From Meconema thalassinum (lineage: Eukaryota; Arthropoda; Insecta; Orthoptera; Tettigoniidae): a stretch of DNA of 64,000 nt. Positions within the stretch are counted from its first letter, which is position 1. Each line of letters opens with the position of its first letter. The stretch spans positions 16,342,716 to 16,406,715 of the forward strand of contig OX336392.1 of NCBI GenBank assembly GCA_946902985.2, given 5' to 3'. Shown piece by piece: positions 59,401-64,000 of the stretch. Position numbers and translations under genes: made by a program. The notes below the pieces were generated by a model. The model ran no database searches and was not told the DNA's origin. It saw only the letters and a program-made list of their open reading frames with translations.

Positions 59401-59577
59401 AGTGTTCACATTAAGTGTACCTATGAAACACTTTCGTTTAGGTCGAAGAGGTTTTGAGAAGCTCCGATCCTTCTCTACATGACATGTCTGGTCCCCCAGA
59501 ATCCTATGACCAGAACAGGGATCCAATCTATTGACTGGGGCCTGGGGTAGTGGAATCTTTTCCTGTCGTTCTGCCAT
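56422..59577 (-). CDS. LINE-B endonuclease-reverse transcriptase, intact frame
   Basis: 1051 residues from ATG at 59577 (context AACCATGG). Endonuclease: CFIGTLNVNTLLKPGKLKHL, ILALQETRFTDENHF (Glu), NVHAPTND, ILLGDFNGQLGKEKK, FQIDHVAISR, GFFDSDHHLLQIK (Asp/His). RT: SALIHPLHKKGSKTDPNNYR, GEYQAGFRKGRSCIEQIWNL, TFVDFKKAYDSVDR, GVRQGDGLSPLLFNIVLDKI, CLAFADDLAIL (FADD), FKYLGEAIQPTG, YAAETTV, LQFYGHIYRMDENRL. All expected catalytic residues are present and there is no internal stop, so it could encode active protein. The stop TAA is supplied by the 3' (TAA)n tail or target, so there is no true 3' UTR in this frame. Confidence 0.95.
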   Translation of the reverse strand: MAERQEKIPLPQAPVNRLDPCSGHRILGDQTCHVEKDRSFSKPLRPKRKCFIGTLNVNTLLKPGKLKHLTNTLDKFSIKILALQETRFTDENHFDSENYRLYKGKPAVQINTGPRQFGTGFAVSKSVTDSVIDFTSPSERLSTLSIKSGNKVYTLINVHAPTNDYNRKDPQVIEDFWELLEEITNKIPKHHVKILLGDFNGQLGKEKKYRGITGPYTAHSRTNKNGEHLISFCQNFNLQIMSTQFQKPTRKLTTWISPNETLGEFQIDHVAISRRNAKEVLNVKTRRGFFDSDHHLLQIKVKFQPNRQRIRGTQLFRTDPEYLEFNKMNIIEEIRQMDTTSWSELAEKMKQAIKFGQPPRKRKHRWWNITCDHAIEYRFKAWNNFNSHKTTEKWQEFVQVRKNTSKIIRREKRNYDNNRLNEIEQDFTKNNTRNFYKTFRENIVGFQPPSLCFQRPDGSLETNTSNNCEILAKYFSTLLNCEAPSEQLQFAKPVPNLDSLPPSHEEIVDIIKSLKNNRAPGEDGLIAEVWKLDHEHITPKIHRIISDVWKTEKIPKEWKSALIHPLHKKGSKTDPNNYRGISFLPVAYKILSKALLNRLEPQVDHHIGEYQAGFRKGRSCIEQIWNLKTILHIRRCRNTTVTFVDFKKAYDSVDRQTLFNRLEELGVDRKTRAIIQETLLGTTSKVKFMGEISNSFAIHTGVRQGDGLSPLLFNIVLDKIITEWEKHVKGIQIGKEKGKRVTVKCLAFADDLAILTNNKDEAILALEKLHEISSKTGLDISYEKTQYMDTKSTGNITLRTQYGKISQVTHFKYLGEAIQPTGLNTISNADRIVKLQKAYKLTWNHYNKRAVSRNAKLRHYNTVVLPEALYAAETTVIRGMTRIHDIEKQERKILRKIHGAVFRNGIWVRRPTKELYENTDTIVDKFRKRRLQFYGHIYRMDENRLTKKIFNIVNASKLKTSWIKEVHEDMELLKISEDDIKDREQFRNKIRNTKIVQVSRKDTSGKKWTEERKKKHSELMKRFWEEKKRGKGSEAVIGSSSHALLKGNNRK

Positions 59578-60062
59578 GGTTGCTTCAAGTTGAAGATTGT
59601 TTGTGGTGACCTCCGATGGAGATCACAAGATTTTAAGACTTAATTGTTGAGATTAAGCCGTACTTCGAACAGCCGCACCAACTAGGTGAACAGACGCTGC
59701 TCACTAGCCGCTGGATGCCAGAACAGACACTAGTGAGTTGGATATATGGACATCCATATACCTTTTACTCTTATCAACCCCGAGCACTGGGGTGCCTCCT
59801 CCGCCTCATACGCTGTACTGAAGTCCATCTTCTCCACCGTATTCGCCGTTGAGGTCTTCACTACTAACCCTGAGCTTGGGCCCTCCATATTTGTAACCCC
59901 TGGAGAGAGGGTGTCCCAGCATTATAAAGCCCCCAGGAGTTGGGCTACCTGTTGGTCCGCGGGTTCTATTGGGGGGTATTTGAACCAACCCTACAAACTG
60001 TAGGGGCCCCCTATCCGCCACCTGGGGACGCGCTCTCTAGAGGTTACAGGTTCCCCCGAGAG
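56427..60062 (-). mobile_element. LINE-B, full length, RTE-like, in the 3' LTR
   Basis: The insertion duplicates GGTAATTTATTATTATTATT (56407-56426 and 60063-60082; part may be the element's own (TAA)n tail). It has a 485-bp 5' leader (60062-59578) rich in CCC/GGG and one long open frame ending in the terminal TAA repeats. It belongs to the same broad group as LINE-A but is a different family by sequence. It is uninterrupted end to end and thus the youngest layer of this nest. Confidence 0.95.
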
Positions 60063-61367
60063 GGTAATTTATTATTATTATTAATTTATTATAATTATTA
60101 TTAAGGTATTTTCGGAGCATTTTATAAAAATTATTAGCATTCAGATAGGTTTTCCATGTCTTAGAAAAACGCTATCAAGCAAATTATTACGAACGACAAT
60201 ATTAAAGAAAATTATGTGATTACGGAATTTTAAGGAGTTTTGTCAGTTAGGGTATTTGAGAGACGTGACTCACTGGGAATTCGAGTACAAGCTGATTCCT
60301 GTCGAGAAGTATTACGCAAGGCTGGGTCGCAAGGTCTAGAAAAGGCGAATTGTTGGGACGGAAATCGACTTCTCCCTCTCGCGCGCCGAGTGTAATGAGG
60401 CAGAGGAGGGGAACTAGCGGCGTGCTCAGCCAATCAGTGTGGACGACGTAAGCTAGATGTCGGTACCATGGTGGGGGAGCCAACGTGTGGATATATCGTT
60501 CGACGCGCCGTGAAACGAGGGCTATCTGTGAAATACTTGCGGAGTATGGTTATACGCGGGGGACGCTCCGATGTTCCGTGGAACGAACAATCTGTGTAGA
60601 ACTTGCAGAGTACGGTCGCAAGTGCGTGTCGCTCCGATGTTCAGTGGAGTTAGCGACGAACTTTTGTAAAACTTGGTTGTACGAGTGTTTGGGTCCGAGG
60701 TACGGACCATAGAATTATCTAATCTACCAGAATATCATCAAATTCCGACGGAGATGACGACGTCCAGGAGACTGTGGGAAGCTCACAACATCATCAAGAA
60801 CGAGGGAAATGCCTTGGCAATTTCCAATGGTAAGCGCAAATGACGCAGAAATACGCAATCTCTCATTTTTCTTTGTTTTATATTTCATATTTCAGTAACT
60901 TCATAGCTTGGAAATAAGAGTAAAATCAATTTATCAGACTCCGTTTTCACGTAATTTTCTATCGGTAATATTCAAATCACATCGCTCCAATTTAAATTTT
61001 ATACTTATTATTATTATTAATTTTGCTATACTTGTTTTATATAATAAATTCATTTCTTTTACAATGCAATCTTTGCTTTCAGTAGGTAGCATTAGATATA
61101 GACCAATTCCTTCTCCTGATACAATTGTTTGTTGGGTTAATGATCAAATCATACCACGATCTGAGTGAATAGATTCTTGACGGTGTTCTACCAGAGCTAG
61201 ACGTTGTTAAATACAAATTTAGATTTCAGCATTGCGTTGAAGTCTTGGCGCCCATTAAAACAACATAGCTTAGGCAAAGGTAAACAATTACATTTTCTCC
61301 CAACAGTGTGGGCTAGCGAAACTGTTACATTTGTCGCTACCAACATGGGGCATTAATAACCATTACA
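60063..61367 (+). repeat. 3' LTR, second part
   Basis: Starts with the repeated insertion-site word and then matches 44237-45520 to the end, CATTACA, followed by GTAT. One extra A (AGAAAAACG versus AGAAAACG) and a handful of substitutions separate it from the 5' LTR. Confidence 0.95.
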
Positions 61368-61806
61368 GTATGATGGGCAAAGAGATACACCACTAAAGCC
61401 CTAATTAGACATTCTGGGAAGGGAAGAGTCTCAGAGAAAAATGTATTGCATCAAACATACAGAATTGGTATTTTAGATTGAATTTTCCAGTTGATTTTGT
61501 CAATTTAAAGTTCTTCTGTGTTTGCCGGCTGTGGGGCTCTCATTAAGGTTCTTGCCTACTCCACCCAAAGTTCTGGAATTTAATATCAACCTAGTTAGTT
61601 GGCATTTGAGGGTGCTTAGTTGCAAGGGACACATGTCTGTAGATTTACTGGCACTGGGCACCACCCATATCATCGTCACCTTTCGGTTCACTGAATTGAT
61701 CCTGATGAATGTTTCCTGTGTATGTTCATCCCTCCTCTCTCTCTCTCTCTTGTGTTTGTTTGCTCTGTGGGTACTTCACACTATCTTGGTTCATGTTGAT
61801 GCACAG

Positions 61807-62016
61807 AGTCCTCAGGCTGCTAGTCCATCCACTCTTTCACCCACCAGTCTGTCTTCCCGACCAATGGGCAGGTTCTCCTTTGGGGGATCACCGCAGGACT
61901 CTCAAGGGCCAAGTCCGGGCCACTCTCCCAGCGCACGACGGAGACATTACGCTCAGGCACATCTTCAGAACCTGGTTATAGGCCGATCGCCGAGCCCTAC
62001 CCAGCTTCCACACACT
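61807..62016 (+). CDS. CRTC: Probable CRTC exon, S/P-rich middle region
   Basis: Acceptor GTTGATGCACAG after a long pyrimidine tract, donor GTAAGT. 210 bases, phase 0 in and out, fitting the phase 0 end at 34269. Encodes SPQAASPSTLSPTSLSSRPM, GRFSFGGSPQDSQG, PSPGHSPSARRRHYAQ and HLQNLVIGRSPSPTQLPHT. The proline/serine composition and 'SPxxLSP...SPGHSPSxRRR' style fit the regulatory middle of invertebrate CRTC; the fit is less decisive than for the other three exons. Confidence 0.65.
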
Positions 62017-64000
62017 GTAAGTTGCTTGTCGGCATGCATCACCGATTGCTTTCTTGGGACTCTTTCTGATTACATGCAAATGTGTGCTTTTAGATATATA
62101 GCCTATTATTTGGTTTATTATTAACCATCTTTCTATGAGGGCTTTTTGTGATTGTCTCGCATGAAAATGATGACACTTGTGTTCAGGTATGTATGAATAA
62201 AAATTAATTTCTTCTTGGACAATAATATTTTAGGTAACATTTACATGTTTGAAAATCAAATGGTTTATTTGTCTTTGAAGTCTTTCTGCTATAAAAGTTA
62301 ATTTTATGTCATACAAAAGGAAGAGTTATTTGTGGACAGCAATATGTTAACATTGTTATTGACTAAGTTACGAACAGACAAACCAGTATTGACGTTTTAT
62401 CGTGCCTTATGTTGATACATTTTCTACAGATGTGTGTAATGATTATTCTTTACATTACTCTCTAGATTGAGTTGGTTGGTAACCTCATGCATATGCAAAT
62501 GTAAATGCAAGATAAAGAACTGTTTTTAGCTAACTTGTAAAGATGAGATTCGAGCAGAAAAAATACTTGGGTAGAAACCTTCAGAACTTTCAGAGGAATG
62601 CAATAAGAGTTCGAGTTATTACTAGACAATAACCGAACAAATAATAATTCCTAAGAGCCTACACACCTGGACTTGTTATGACTGTTCAGTTTATCTGCCT
62701 AATTGCAGGTTTACTCAATTCTCTCCATCGTATCTGGTCTTCTGCATAACTTATGACTGTAAACTTGTTTAGTCCATTACACAGGATTCAAATGTGACCT
62801 CAGGTGAATAGTCTGGAATTAAAACAGTACATGATAGCATTTTTTATGGGTGTGATCATGGAAATAGGACATATCAGCCTAAAAGTGAGAGATGCTAAGG
62901 TAAAGAACAAGCTGTAAGGAATACCTTATCTATAGCTTAGATATTAAAGGCTCAATTACTCATAGTGTGTACTGCAAATGATGATCATGTACAGGATGAA
63001 AATTAGTGGTAATATCCAGTACATTTCCACGATCTTGACATATAGAGCAACAACACAACGAACTGATATGCAGCTGACGCACTTGTGTAGTACTTGCACA
63101 CTTCCATAGGTATGTTTCAACTCGAAGAATTTAAATGCTTGTTGTGTTATAATGAGAAGAGACAGGCATTGATTAACAGTAAAGAACAGTAAATAAGTTT
63201 AAATGTTGCTTCCATAAAAAAAAAAATGTTGTTTCTGCCAATGATAGTCATGTTTCTGCCAAATTTTTATGCAAATTAGTTTGGTCATAGTTCATAATTA
63301 GAACTGGTACAGGTTCATCACCTCACACCACAACTTATCCGAGCCAACTGAAACTGCTTTGGGTTGCAATTGCGTAGATAATGGTTCACTGAAGCTCATT
63401 CCAGCGAGAAAGTTCTCAAAGTTTGGATAATACTGAGAATACCACATTTTTTTAAAAAATTGAACCTCAATATAGATAACTGATTTTGCAGGTATATATT
63501 TCCATAAAAGCATATTGCCAATGCCTTTGTATCCTCATCTGTGGATGTATTATATTAACCTCTCGTTGTGCAGAACCTAATTATATATTGCAGCAATCTA
63601 GTGTGTTGAACACATTTGGAAGAACTTGACTTGTATTTAAGTTGTGATAATCCTTGAATATTTCAGATATTCAAGAACCATTGTTTCTTATGAGTCAATT
63701 TCTGATGTTTTCCTAGTAAAATGAGAAATGATGAAGTTCGAGTGGAGTTCTGGGAATGTTTCCTTCTGTGTATGAATGTCCGTAATATTTTCATGTGCAA
63801 TTCGGTTAATATTTTTAAGTATTGTTCAAAACTGCAGAGTGTTAAAGTAATCTTGGAGTTGCCCTTCTTTGAAAATATGTAGGTTTAATATTTAGTACTA
63901 AGGGCATTGATTTTCTGCTTAATGGGATTTAAAAGCTTATTTTGTTATATGGCTTTCTTAGAGTTGCTTTTGTTCTCATTTTATTGTCAATTTAAACATA
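62017..64000. other. Intronic DNA, no supported feature
   Basis: Starts at a GTAAGT donor. No further CRTC exon, RNA gene or element with clear ends was recognised before the window ends. Confidence 0.5.

Larger units (their letters stand above)
44113..61367 (+). mobile_element. Ty3/gypsy-type LTR retrotransposon with two nested LINEs
   Basis: Bounded by a 4-bp duplication GTAT (44109-44112 and 61368-61371) and TG...CA termini (TGTAACGTG ... CATTACA). It consists of the 5' LTR, gag, pol, a 3' non-coding part and the 3' LTR. LINE-A sits between pol and the 3' LTR; LINE-B splits the 3' LTR. Without the LINEs it would be roughly 8 kb. The two LTRs differ at about ten positions by eye over 1.4 kb, so insertion is recent. 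It lies in the CRTC intron between 34269 and 61807, same strand as the gene. Confidence 0.95.

Overview
This window looks like intronic DNA from a large, transposon-rich arthropod (most likely insect) nuclear genome. There are no operons or compact genes. The only host gene I can support is split into short exons with GT/AG borders on the + strand, separated by tens of kilobases of nested mobile elements. Species is not decidable from the sequence; the gene's wording is invertebrate-like and the SINE/LINE load fits a big-genome insect.

Host gene: four exons of a CREB-regulated transcription coactivator (CRTC/Torc) lie at 21999-22254, 33904-34030, 34119-34269 and 61807-62016. They carry the SIK/14-3-3 phosphosite motif RTNSDSALHQS, the SSCEVPRVPGIN segment and the SLPDLTNFHFPSP segment. 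Intron phases agree at every junction (0, 1, 2, 0, 0). The N-terminal CREB-binding exon and the C-terminal activation exons were not found, so the gene probably runs off both ends.

Layout. 1-12 kb: decayed LINE, SINE and hAT-like/foldback material, including a three-level nest (hAT-like > foldback with tRNA-like arms > SINE). 11.2-14.4 kb: a hAT-like shell holding a SINE and a Tc1-like transposon. 15.4-19 kb: LINE 3' ends, including a 56-bp 'tail only' insertion with a perfect target duplication. 19.3-21 kb: a second Tc1-like copy, inverted, sharing the first copy's frameshift. 22-34 kb: CRTC exons with a pogo-like relic, a hAT-like relic, a twin-primed LINE, and an RTE-like LINE interrupted by a 2.17-kb DNA transposon with perfect 27-bp inverted repeats. 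35-44 kb: gag relic, foldback copy, LINE and mariner relics.

44.1-61.4 kb: one LTR retrotransposon (Ty3/gypsy type) with 1.4-kb LTRs, GTAT target duplication, gag with a coiled coil, a canonical U UUA AAC frameshift site at the gag/pol overlap, and a pol that keeps protease, RT and RNase H but has lost the integrase core. Two RTE-like LINEs are nested in it. LINE-A carries thirty in-frame tandem copies of a 63-bp unit that encodes the endonuclease's own catalytic SDH motif. LINE-B has an uninterrupted 1051-residue endonuclease-RT frame and splits the 3' LTR. All of this lies inside one CRTC intron of about 27.5 kb.
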